A stretch of 64,000 nucleotides of DNA, from positions 1 to 64,000 of the forward strand of contig JAVSMN010000001.1 of the NCBI GenBank assembly GCA_032027205.1. The letters run 5' to 3'. How positions within the stretch are numbered: position 1 is the first letter of the stretch; each line of letters opens with the position of its first letter. A program made the translations under genes and the position numbers. This stretch comes from Zeimonas sp032027205 (GTDB lineage Bacteria; Pseudomonadota; Gammaproteobacteria; Burkholderiales; Burkholderiaceae_E). A model generated the notes under the pieces. That model ran no database searches and was not told the origin of the DNA. It saw only the letters and a program-made list of their open reading frames with translations. Of the stretch, positions 54,266 through 62,275 are shown piece after piece.

Positions 54266-55198
54266 TCAACGGGGCGCGGCTCGAGCGGGGTCGGAGTCGA
54301 GCAGCGAATCGAAACCCGCCGCCGGCTCGAACAATTCGTCGCGCAGCAGCAGGCAGTCGGGACCGGGAATCGCGCGCTCGCGTACGGGATGCCGCGGGTG
54401 TCCCGGATACGCGATCGCGTGCACGCCGTTCTCCTCGAAGGGCTCGGGCTCGATCAGCGGCGGCATGCGCGTTCGCGCCTCGTCGAGCACCGAGGCGGCG
54501 CTGTCGTGGCGAGCCAGGTGCACGAGGCTCATCAACTGCACCGGCGCCACGACGATCTCGCGGCGTCGGTAGCGCTCGATCGCCACGCGCGGGCGCAGCC
54601 AGGCGCTCTCGGTGGCTTCGTGGTCGTCGTGCCGCGCCTGCTGGCCGGCGGGCAGCCGCGCGACGAAGAAGCGCGCATCGAAGCGCCGGCTCATCATCGC
54701 GGGAACGCGAGGCGTGATCCAGCGCGTCCACGGCACCAGCGCCTCGGTGTCCAGGCGCAGCGATAGCGAGTCGAGCACGGCATCGAAGGCCGGCGTATGG
54801 AGCGCGGTCGCGCGCACGCGCCGCGCGACCTCGGCATCGGCGCCGTGCGCGAACAGCACGCCCGATTCCTCGAGCGTCTCGCGACACGCGGCGACGAACA
54901 GCGCCGCCGCTTCGCGCGGATCGAGCCGCGGCTCGCCGAGTCGCGCGTGCAGCCGGTCTGGCGCCGCATCGATGCAGCGCGAGTCGACGACCACGCGATC
55001 CGCCGCGTCGAGCTTGCCGCCAGGAAAGACGAAGGCGCCGCCGAGCACGTCGGATTTCGTGTGCCGGCGCAGCATCAGCACCTCCAGCCCCTGCTCGCCG
55101 TCGCGCAGCACGACGACGGTGGCCGCCGGCAGGACCGGCGTCGTGACCGGCCCGGAGAATATCGCTCGGGGCGCCGGCCCCGTCGTCGGTTCGTTCAT
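54266..55198 (-). CDS. NUDIX hydrolase (NUDT19-like)
   Basis: 310 residues. VVLRDGEQGLEVLMLRRHTKSDVLGGAFVFPGGKLDAAD (split) followed, after a longer insert than in classic NUDIX proteins, by AALFVAACRETLEESGVLF; this carries the RExxEExGU core that binds metal. The extended spacing and C-terminal domain are typical of the NUDT7/8/19 type, which often act on CoA esters or nucleotide derivatives. First gene of the NUDIX-MBL pair. Confidence 0.88.
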   Translation of the reverse strand: MNEPTTGPAPRAIFSGPVTTPVLPAATVVVLRDGEQGLEVLMLRRHTKSDVLGGAFVFPGGKLDAADRVVVDSRCIDAAPDRLHARLGEPRLDPREAAALFVAACRETLEESGVLFAHGADAEVARRVRATALHTPAFDAVLDSLSLRLDTEALVPWTRWITPRVPAMMSRRFDARFFVARLPAGQQARHDDHEATESAWLRPRVAIERYRRREIVVAPVQLMSLVHLARHDSAASVLDEARTRMPPLIEPEPFEENGVHAIAYPGHPRHPVRERAIPGPDCLLLRDELFEPAAGFDSLLDSDPARAAPR

Positions 55199-55689
55199 CG
55201 GCCTCTCTTGTGACCGCGCATTCTGCCCCAACCTGTCGGCTGTCCCGGGGCGATCGCAGTCGATGATGCCGATCGGCGCCGGGTCGGCTACCATATGGCC
55301 ACGAGGGCATTCCGGCCGGGCCGTTTGCGCCCGATGCCAGCGCCGACAGGCGCCTGCCTTCTTTTTCCTTTCTTTCACCGTTGCGCGCCGCCCGCCCGGC
55401 GCGCCCCACGAGCCGCAGATGAACGCACCGATCGTCCGCATCGCGAAGCTGCATGCCGGCGCGCCGCAAGGCGCCGCCGCACGGCTGCGTGCGCGCGCGC
55501 CCGGTGCCCGGGCGCAAATCGAGGCGACCTGCCGATCGGGCACGTACGCCTTCGATCGATAGCCCGGCGATCCACCCTCGAATCCTTCGCCCCTTCGAGA
55601 TCGCCGGGCCCTCCCGGGGGCTCGTCTTGCGCGGCGCCTTCGCCACACTTTCCGAAACCACCCGCGTTCGCCTCTTCACGGAGTTCGCC
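55199..55689. other. 491-bp intergenic region with one strong hairpin
   Basis: No convincing gene. A pyrimidine-rich stretch (about 55346-55377, CTTCTTTTTCC) and a short frame (ATG 55419 to stop 55562, 47 codons) were seen, but the frame has no ribosome site or recognisable family. The only clear structure is a dyad at 55562-55609, listed separately. It carries the divergent promoters of the NUDIX and rnk genes. Confidence 0.6.
55562..55609. repeat. Nested inverted repeat upstream of rnk
   Basis: GCCCGGCGATC (55562-55572) pairs with GATCGCCGGGC (55599-55609), and an inner stem CTCGAA/TTCGAG lies inside. Strong structure in RNA or DNA about 80 bp before the rnk ATG. It may control rnk translation or end a short upstream transcript; no T-run. 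Confidence 0.6.
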
Positions 55690-56097
55690 ATGAATCACGC
55701 CACGAACAGCTTTCGCTTGTTGAACGAACTCGACCACGTGCGCATCGACCGATTGCTCAGCCGCAACGGGCAGGCCGGGGAAACGCTCACCGAGCTGCTC
55801 GACGACGCCGACGTCGTCCCGCCGAGCGAGGTGCCGGCCGACGTCGTCACCATGTACACGCGCGTCACGGTGCACGACCTCGCCGACGGCACGCAGCGCA
55901 CGCTGACGGTGTGCTATCCGGAAGACGCCGACGCGTCGGCCGGCTTCGTGTCGGTGCTCTCGCCGATCGGAACCGCCCTGCTCGGCCGGCGCGCCGGCGA
56001 AGAGACGCAGTGGACCACGCCCACCGGCGCCGTGCAGCGGCTGCGCATCGTCGAGCTGCTCTTCCAGCCCGAGGCGAGCGGCGACTACACGCGCTGA
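55690..56097 (+). CDS. rnk: Nucleoside diphosphate kinase regulator (Rnk), GreA/GreB-like
   Basis: 135 residues with a short N-terminal coiled-coil-like segment and a GreA/GreB C-terminal domain: VTMYTRVTVHDLADGTQRTLTVCYPEDAD (split) and LSPIGTALLGRRAGEETQWTTPTGAVQRLRI (split). Rnk binds RNA polymerase near the secondary channel. The ATG at 55690 begins MNHATNSFRLLNELDHVRID. Alone in its transcript as far as seen. Confidence 0.88.
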   Translation: MNHATNSFRLLNELDHVRIDRLLSRNGQAGETLTELLDDADVVPPSEVPADVVTMYTRVTVHDLADGTQRTLTVCYPEDADASAGFVSVLSPIGTALLGRRAGEETQWTTPTGAVQRLRIVELLFQPEASGDYTR

Positions 56098-56247
56098 CGC
56101 GCGAGGCGACGAAGTCCTCGCCGCCAGAATCTGCTTGCAATAAGCCGGTTACTGCCACCGTACACTGCCTTCGCGGCGTCGGAGCACAGTCGCCGCATCC
56201 GGTGGCGCCGCTCCGACCCGAGCCCGGATGCACCGAAGGAGGCAGCC

Positions 56248-57306
56248 ATGGCAATAGACGCGAACCGGCTCGATGCCCTGATGGGCAAGCTAGTAGGCGA
56301 ATTCGGCGCGATCGCAAGCGCGCCGCTGGTCATCCTGGGGGATCGTCTCGGCCTGTTCCGCGCGCTCGCCGGAGCAGGCCCCACCACGCCCGAGTCGCTC
56401 GCCGAGCTCACCGGCGTTCGCGAGCGCTATGCGCGCGAGTGGCTGAACGCGATGGCCGCCAGCGGCTACATCGACTACGACGCCGCCGACGAAAGTTATT
56501 CGATGTCCGAGGAATCCGCGGCGATCTTCGTGGACGAGAACAGCCCGGCCTTCCTGTGCGGCGGCTTCGAGATCTTCACCTCGCTGGTGCACGACATCGA
56601 CAAGCTCGAGCGCGCGTTCACCTCCGGCAGCGGGCTCGGTTGGCACGAGCATCATCCCGCCTTGTTCTCCGGCACCGAGCGCTTCTTCCGGCCCGGGTAC
56701 AACGCGCACCTCGTCGACGAGTGGATTCCGACGCTGACCGGCGTCGATGCGAAGCTGCGCGAGGGCGCGCGGGTGGCCGACATCGGCTGCGGACACGGGG
56801 CGTCCACCGTGCTGATGGCCAAGGCCTTTCCGAAGTCGGAATTCTTCGGCTACGACTATCACCCGCAGTCGATCGAAGCGGCCGAGCGGCGGGCCGACGA
56901 AGCCGGCGTCGCCGACCGGGTGCACTTCGAGAAGGCCGGCGCCAAGGACTTCCCCGCGCGGAAATTCGATCTCGTCGCGTTCTTCGACTCACTGCACGAC
57001 ATGGGCGATCCAGTGGGCGTCGCCCGGCACGTGCGCCAGACGATGGCGGACGACGGCAGCTGGCTGCTCGTCGAGCCGTTCGCCGGAGACACGGTGCAGG
57101 AAAACCTCAATCCGGTGGGCCGCGTCTACTATTGCGCCTCGACGATGATCTGCACCCCCTGCTCGCTGTCGCAGGAGGTCGGCCTCGGCCTGGGCGCGCA
57201 GGCCGGCGAAAGCCGGCTGCGCAGCGTTGCCGAGCAGGCCGGCTTCGGACAGTTCCGCCGCACGACGCAGACACCGTTCAACATGGTCTTCGAAGCACGG
57301 ATCTGA
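56248..57306 (+). CDS. Winged-helix plus SAM-dependent methyltransferase (Rv2258c-like)
   Basis: 352 residues. N-terminal winged-helix-like dimerisation domain (~15-90: PLVILGDRLGLFRALA, LAELTGVRERYAREWLNAMAASGYI) and a class I methyltransferase domain with VADIGCGHGASTVLMAKAFP (SAM loop, ~172-191), FGYDYH (acidic residue after strand 2), and LVAFFDSLHDMGDP. Acceptor unknown; the group is annotated as transcriptional-regulator/methyltransferase. GGAGGCAGCC precedes the ATG at 56248. Confidence 0.87.
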   Translation: MAIDANRLDALMGKLVGEFGAIASAPLVILGDRLGLFRALAGAGPTTPESLAELTGVRERYAREWLNAMAASGYIDYDAADESYSMSEESAAIFVDENSPAFLCGGFEIFTSLVHDIDKLERAFTSGSGLGWHEHHPALFSGTERFFRPGYNAHLVDEWIPTLTGVDAKLREGARVADIGCGHGASTVLMAKAFPKSEFFGYDYHPQSIEAAERRADEAGVADRVHFEKAGAKDFPARKFDLVAFFDSLHDMGDPVGVARHVRQTMADDGSWLLVEPFAGDTVQENLNPVGRVYYCASTMICTPCSLSQEVGLGLGAQAGESRLRSVAEQAGFGQFRRTTQTPFNMVFEARI

Positions 57307-57406
57307 ACGCGCTTCGGGCCGCCGACCGCGCCCGGTGCGCGTCGGTGGCCCCGAAAGCCGCTATCGTCGCGGAAGGCCGAATCTCGTGAAACGGCAGGAC
57401 GCGACG

Positions 57407-60169
57407 ATGCAGGACCCCGGCACCGACAAGGATCTTCGATCGATCGAGATCGCCGCCCACACGCCGATGATGCAGCAGTACCTGCGCATCAAGAGCGAGC
57501 ACGCATCGCGGCTGCTCTTTTATCGGATGGGCGATTTCTACGAACTGTTCCACGCGGACGCCGAGCGCGCCTCGCGCCTGTTGGGGATCACGCTGACGAA
57601 GCGCGGCACGTCCGCCGGCGTGCCGATCCCGATGGCCGGCGTTCCGGTTCATTCGGTCGAGCAGTACCTCGCGCGGCTGGTGCGACTGGGCGAATCGGTC
57701 GCCGTATGCGAGCAGATCGGCGATCCGGCCAGCGCAAAGGGCCCGGTCGAGCGCAAGGTCGTGCGCATCGTCACGCCGGGCACCGTCACCGACGCGCAGC
57801 TGCTTCCCGAGCGCGACGACACCGTGCTGCTCGCGCTGTCGCCGACCGCCGGCGCGCGCATCGGCGCGGCGTGGATGGTCGTCTCGAGCGGCGAGTGCTG
57901 GCTCGCCGAATGCGATGCGGAGACGCTCGCACGTGAGTTCGACCGGCTGCGCCCGGCCGAGCTGCTGCTCGCCGAAGGCGCGCAGCTGCCCGCGTCGCTG
58001 AAGGCCGCGCTGCAGGCGCAGGGCGCGCTCGACGCCCCCGCGATTGCGCACGCCCCGGCGTGGCAGTTCGATGCGCGTCGCGCGCAGCGACGGCTGTGCG
58101 AGCTGCTCGGCACGCACGATCTCGCCGGATTCGGCGCCCAGGACCTCGACGCCGCGGTCGGCGCGGCCGGAGCGCTCGTCGAGCACGTCGAGCGCACGCA
58201 GGGCCGCGCGCCGTCGCACCTGCAGGGCCTGCGCGTACTCGACGGCGACGAGTTCGTCGTCGTCGACAGCGTCGCGCGACGCAATCTCGAGATCGTCGAG
58301 AGCCTGCGCGGCGACGACGGCCCGTCGCTGCTGCGCCTGCTCGACCGCTGCGCGACGAGCGCCGGCGCGAGGCTGCTGCGCCGTTGGCTGCTCGAGCCAC
58401 CGCGCCGCCAGCAGGTTGCGCAGCAGCGGCAGCATTGCGTGCAGCTGCTGCTGCAATCGTCGCCCGGCTATGAAGCGCTGCTGGCCGAGCTGCGCACGCT
58501 GCCCGACCTCGAACGGGTGGCCGCTCGCATCGCGCTTCGCTCGGTGCGCCCGCGCGAACTGGCGGCGCTGCGCGACGCGGTTCCGGTGATCCAGCGTCTT
58601 CGGGGGGCGATCGTTTCGCTCGACGGCGAGCCGTTTCGCGAGGCCTTGCAGGCGCTCGATCTCGCCCCATCGGCCTGGCAGCCGATCGCGTACGCGCTGC
58701 TCGACGAACCGGCGGTGCAGGCGCGCGACGGTGGCGTGCTGCGCGACGGCTTCGATGCCGCGCTCGACGAACTGCGCGCGATCGATCGCGACGGCGACGC
58801 GCTGCTCGCCGCGATGGAGTTGCGCGAGCGCGAACGCACCGGCATCGCGAACCTGCGCGTCGGCTACAACGGCGTGCACGGCTACTACATCGAAGTCACG
58901 CGAGGACAGTCGGCGCGAGTGCCCGACGACTACCGCCGCCGCCAGACGCTGAAGAACGCCGAACGCTACATCACGCCGGAGCTGAAAGCCTTCGAGGACA
59001 AGGCGCTGTCGGCGCGCGAACGCGCGCTCGCGCTCGAGCGCTCGCTGTACGACGCGCTGGTCGAGTCGCTCGCGCCGGCGGTGCGCGACTGGCAGCAGGC
59101 CGGCCGCGCGATCGCGCAACTCGACGTGCTCGCCACGCTGGCCGAACGCGCGCACACGCTGCGCTGGGTGCGCCCGCGCTTCGCATCGCTGCCCGGCATC
59201 GAGATCCGCGCGGGCCGCCACCCGCTCGTCGAGGCGGCGATCGAGCAATACGTGCCGAACGACTGCGTGATGCGCGACAGCCGGCGCATGCTGCTGATCA
59301 CCGGCCCGAACATGGGCGGCAAATCCACGTACATGCGCTCGGTGGCGCTGATCGCGCTGCTCGGCTACTGCGGCAGCTTCGTGCCGGCCGACGACTGCGA
59401 GCTGGGGCCGCTCGACCGCATCTTCACGCGGGTGGGCGCCTCCGACGACCTGGCCGGCGGACGCTCGACCTTCATGGTCGAGATGACCGAGGCAGCAGCG
59501 ATCCTGCACGCGGCCACCGACCGGTCGCTCGTGCTGATGGACGAGATCGGCCGCGGCACCTCGACCTTCGACGGACTGGCGCTCGCGCATGCGATCGCCG
59601 CGCGCCTGCTCGCGCACAACCGCTCGCTCACGCTGTTTGCGACGCACTATTTCGAGCTCACGCGGCTGAGCGAGCGTCATCCGCAGGCCGTCAACCTGCA
59701 CCTGGCCGCGGCCGAGCATCGCGGCGGCATCGTCTTCCTGCACGCGCTGCGAGACGGACCGGCGAACCGCAGCTACGGCCTGCAGGTGGCGCGGCTGGCC
59801 GGCGTGCCACAGCCGGTCGTGCGCGCCGCCGAGCGGATGCTCGGCGAACTGGAAGCGCACGCGCGCGCGCAGCAGTCGCAGCTCGACCTGTTCGCCTTCG
59901 CGGCCGACGCCGCAGCCGCTGCCGCTTCACCGGACGCGGGGGCTCACGACGAAGCGGGCGACGATGCAGCGTCGGCTGCCTCGACAACCGTCATCGAAGC
60001 CGCGACCGACGTCGACACCGAGGCGAGGCCCGCTGCGTCCGAAGATGCGCCCACCGAAGTCCTCGCCCGCCTGCGCGATCTCGATCCGGACGCGCTGAGC
60101 GCGCGCGACGCGCTCGATCTGCTGTACGCGTTGCACGGCCGGCTCGTCGGCCGACGCACGCGCGAATGA
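57407..60169 (+). CDS. mutS: DNA mismatch repair protein MutS
   Basis: 920 residues; E. coli MutS is 853. N-terminal mismatch-binding domain with the FYE motif in YRMGDFYELFHADAERA, the connector, lever and clamp (ITPELKAFEDKALSARERAL), and the ATPase domain with Walker A GPNMGGKST (~634-642), MTEAAAILH and LVLMDEIGRGTSTFDGLALA. The extra length is an acidic Asp/Ala/Glu-rich linker (~845-890) before the C-terminal tetramerisation segment (LARLRDLDPDALSARDALDLLYAL). The ATG at 57407 is chosen; a GTG at 57386 is possible. Overlaps the next gene by ATGA. Confidence 0.98.
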   Translation: MQDPGTDKDLRSIEIAAHTPMMQQYLRIKSEHASRLLFYRMGDFYELFHADAERASRLLGITLTKRGTSAGVPIPMAGVPVHSVEQYLARLVRLGESVAVCEQIGDPASAKGPVERKVVRIVTPGTVTDAQLLPERDDTVLLALSPTAGARIGAAWMVVSSGECWLAECDAETLAREFDRLRPAELLLAEGAQLPASLKAALQAQGALDAPAIAHAPAWQFDARRAQRRLCELLGTHDLAGFGAQDLDAAVGAAGALVEHVERTQGRAPSHLQGLRVLDGDEFVVVDSVARRNLEIVESLRGDDGPSLLRLLDRCATSAGARLLRRWLLEPPRRQQVAQQRQHCVQLLLQSSPGYEALLAELRTLPDLERVAARIALRSVRPRELAALRDAVPVIQRLRGAIVSLDGEPFREALQALDLAPSAWQPIAYALLDEPAVQARDGGVLRDGFDAALDELRAIDRDGDALLAAMELRERERTGIANLRVGYNGVHGYYIEVTRGQSARVPDDYRRRQTLKNAERYITPELKAFEDKALSARERALALERSLYDALVESLAPAVRDWQQAGRAIAQLDVLATLAERAHTLRWVRPRFASLPGIEIRAGRHPLVEAAIEQYVPNDCVMRDSRRMLLITGPNMGGKSTYMRSVALIALLGYCGSFVPADDCELGPLDRIFTRVGASDDLAGGRSTFMVEMTEAAAILHAATDRSLVLMDEIGRGTSTFDGLALAHAIAARLLAHNRSLTLFATHYFELTRLSERHPQAVNLHLAAAEHRGGIVFLHALRDGPANRSYGLQVARLAGVPQPVVRAAERMLGELEAHARAQQSQLDLFAFAADAAAAAASPDAGAHDEAGDDAASAASTTVIEAATDVDTEARPAASEDAPTEVLARLRDLDPDALSARDALDLLYALHGRLVGRRTRE

Positions 60170-61161
60170 ACGCGCGGCGTCGCGCGCTGGTTGCCTTCGG
60201 TGGCACCGCCGCCTGCGCATTGCTGCCCGCGAGCGGTCAGCCACAGGCGCGCGCAACCGACGCATTCGCCTTCGCATTGATCGGCGACGTGCCGTACAAC
60301 GCGCTCGAAGTGCAGGTGCTGAAGGCGGTGTTCGCGTCCTTCGACTCCGACCTCGTCTTCGCGCTGCACGTCGGCGACATCAAGGCCAGCTGGGAGGAAT
60401 GCAGCGACTCGCTGCTCGATCACCGGCTCGCGCTGCTGGCGGCGAGCCCGGTGCCGCTGGTCTACGTCCCCGGCGACAACGAGTGGACCGACTGCGGCCG
60501 CGCGCGTGCAGGCCGCTTCGACCCCCGCGAGCGACTCGACTGGCTCCGCCGGCACGCATTCGGCGGGAGCACGGCGTCGTCGCCCTCGTCGGTGCCAACA
60601 TCCGGCACGTCTTCCCTCGAAGGTTACGAACGCCAAAGCGACCGCTTGGCCGGCGGACTGCCGGAAAACCTGCGCTGGCGGCACCGCCGCGTGCGCTTCG
60701 TTACGCTGAACCTGCCCGGCAGCAACGACGGACTGGATGCCGACGGGCTCGGGCGCAGCGATCGCGAACGGCGCACGCAGGCGAACGCGCAATGGCTGCT
60801 CGACAGCTATCGCCTCGCCGCCGAGGAACGGGCAGTGGCCATCGTAGTTTCCGTGCACGCCAACCCGCGTTTCGGCGCGGCGCGTCGATTCGGCACCGAC
60901 GGCTACCAGCCGTTTCGTTCGCTGCTGCGGGCCGCAAGCGACGGCTTCGCCGGCCCGACGCTGCTGTTGCACGGCGACTCGCATCGGCACCGCGTCGAGC
61001 AGATCACGCGAAAGCTGCAGCGCGTCGAGAGCTACGGGTCGCCCTTCGTCGACCGCTGGGTACGCATCGACGTCGAGCCCGGAGCGCCCGAGCCCTTTCG
61101 CATCTCGAGCCGCAGCGCACGCGTGGCGCGCGACGAACCGCTGGCGCACGTCGAACGCTGA
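60166..61161 (+). CDS. Exported metallophosphoesterase-like protein
   Basis: 331 residues: an Arg-rich signal (MNARRRALVAFGGTAACALL), possibly Tat-like, and a calcineurin-like phosphoesterase fold with FALIGDVPYN, ALHVGDIKASW, LVYVPGDNEWTDC (GDxx, GDNEW) and LLLHGDSHRHRVEQI. Substrate unknown; the fold binds two metal ions. It overlaps the mutS stop by ATGA, so it is expressed with mutS, although its periplasmic site gives no obvious link to repair. Confidence 0.85.
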   Translation: MNARRRALVAFGGTAACALLPASGQPQARATDAFAFALIGDVPYNALEVQVLKAVFASFDSDLVFALHVGDIKASWEECSDSLLDHRLALLAASPVPLVYVPGDNEWTDCGRARAGRFDPRERLDWLRRHAFGGSTASSPSSVPTSGTSSLEGYERQSDRLAGGLPENLRWRHRRVRFVTLNLPGSNDGLDADGLGRSDRERRTQANAQWLLDSYRLAAEERAVAIVVSVHANPRFGAARRFGTDGYQPFRSLLRAASDGFAGPTLLLHGDSHRHRVEQITRKLQRVESYGSPFVDRWVRIDVEPGAPEPFRISSRSARVARDEPLAHVER

Positions 61162-61210
61162 GCGACTGCGCCGACGGCGAGGATCGGCGCGCGAGCCTGG
61201 CGCGCCCGCC

Positions 61211-62275
61211 TCAGCGGCCGCGCGCCGCGATTGCGGTGAGCGCGACGGCGAGCAGCGTGGCCACCGCGTTGTGCAGCGTCGCGGTGCCGAGCGGCCATAC
61301 GCCGACCGTCGTGTCGAGGCCCGCAGCGATCTGCGCGATGAGCAGCACGACGAGCAGCATCGCCACGCGCGAAGCGCCGCTGCGGCGCGCACGCACGGCA
61401 ACGACGAGCACGACGATCGTGAAGGCCGCAGCGACGATCCGGTGCAGCCAATGCAATCCGCGCCCGGCGGCCGCATCGATCGAAGTCACCGGGCGAAACG
61501 CATCAAGCGTGCCGACGTCCAGGCGCACCGCTCCCGCGCAACTGGCACCGTCGCAGACACCGATCGCGTCTTGCGCGCCGATCATCGTTCCGATCCAGGC
61601 CACTGCTGCCAGCAGCGCAAGAGCTGCGGCGAGCACAGCGGGCGGTGCGACGATCCGCCCTCGCGCGTCGAAGGCCGACCCGATCGACGCTGGCGCCGCG
61701 CCGATGCGCGCGCTGGTGCCCGGCGCTGCGCCGGTCGCGGCGCCCGGCTTTGCAGGCGAGCGCAGCGACGCCGCGATCCACGCGAAAGCCGCTGCCAGCG
61801 CAATGCCGCCGACCAGGTTGGCGATGGTCACCAGCGGAATCGGATGCGGCGTGAAGCGGCCGAGCCAGGCGAGAAAAGCGGTGTCGGCGAGCGCGATCAC
61901 GAGCGCCACCCGCGCGCCGAAGCGCATCGACGACCAACCGAAGACCGCGACCAGCAACACGAGCACGCCGACGAGCATCGCGCTCACGCGATGCAAGGCG
62001 CGCGCGGTGCGCACGCCCGGTGGCGCGACCCCGGGCTGCGCTGCCGGCTGCGAACCGGTTTGCGCCGCCGACTGCGCATCGGCCCGCGCCGCCGGCTGCG
62101 GGTCGGCCGGCACGCCCGGCCGCGCATCGACCTTCGTCGCCCGTAGCCCCGCTACGCACGCGCCGTCGGGCCAGTCCGGACAGCCGAGACCCGCCTGCGA
62201 GTGACGGATGAAGGCACTCGATGCGGTGATGCAGACGGTGAGTGCGCAGGCGACGATCGCCAGCCAGCGGATCAC
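61211..62275 (-). CDS. ctaA: CtaA/Cox15-like haem A synthase
   Basis: 354 residues with eight predicted helices. Features: FIRHSQAGLGCPDWPDGACV after helix 1, then LHRVSAMLVG, LGRFTPHPIPLVTIANLVGGIAL (split), LHWLHRIVAAAF and ATLHNAVATLL; these His residues match the haem ligands of CtaA. It makes haem A from haem O for haem-copper oxidases. Two low-complexity insertions (about residues 50-85 and 180-210) interrupt loops. The GTG at 62275 overlaps the oxidase stop (GTGA), giving an operon. Confidence 0.88.
   Translation of the reverse strand: MIRWLAIVACALTVCITASSAFIRHSQAGLGCPDWPDGACVAGLRATKVDARPGVPADPQPAARADAQSAAQTGSQPAAQPGVAPPGVRTARALHRVSAMLVGVLVLLVAVFGWSSMRFGARVALVIALADTAFLAWLGRFTPHPIPLVTIANLVGGIALAAAFAWIAASLRSPAKPGAATGAAPGTSARIGAAPASIGSAFDARGRIVAPPAVLAAALALLAAVAWIGTMIGAQDAIGVCDGASCAGAVRLDVGTLDAFRPVTSIDAAAGRGLHWLHRIVAAAFTIVVLVVAVRARRSGASRVAMLLVVLLIAQIAAGLDTTVGVWPLGTATLHNAVATLLAVALTAIAARGR

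Noticed and set aside
55419..55562. 47-codon frame MNAPIVRIAKLHAG...
   Set aside because: No ribosome site, no family, Arg/Ala-rich composition typical of chance GC-rich frames; kept only as a remark in the intergenic entry.
57278..59860. 860-codon open frame antisense to mutS
   Set aside because: A shadow of mutS; the translation has no recognisable domain and the MutS motifs are unmistakable on the plus strand.
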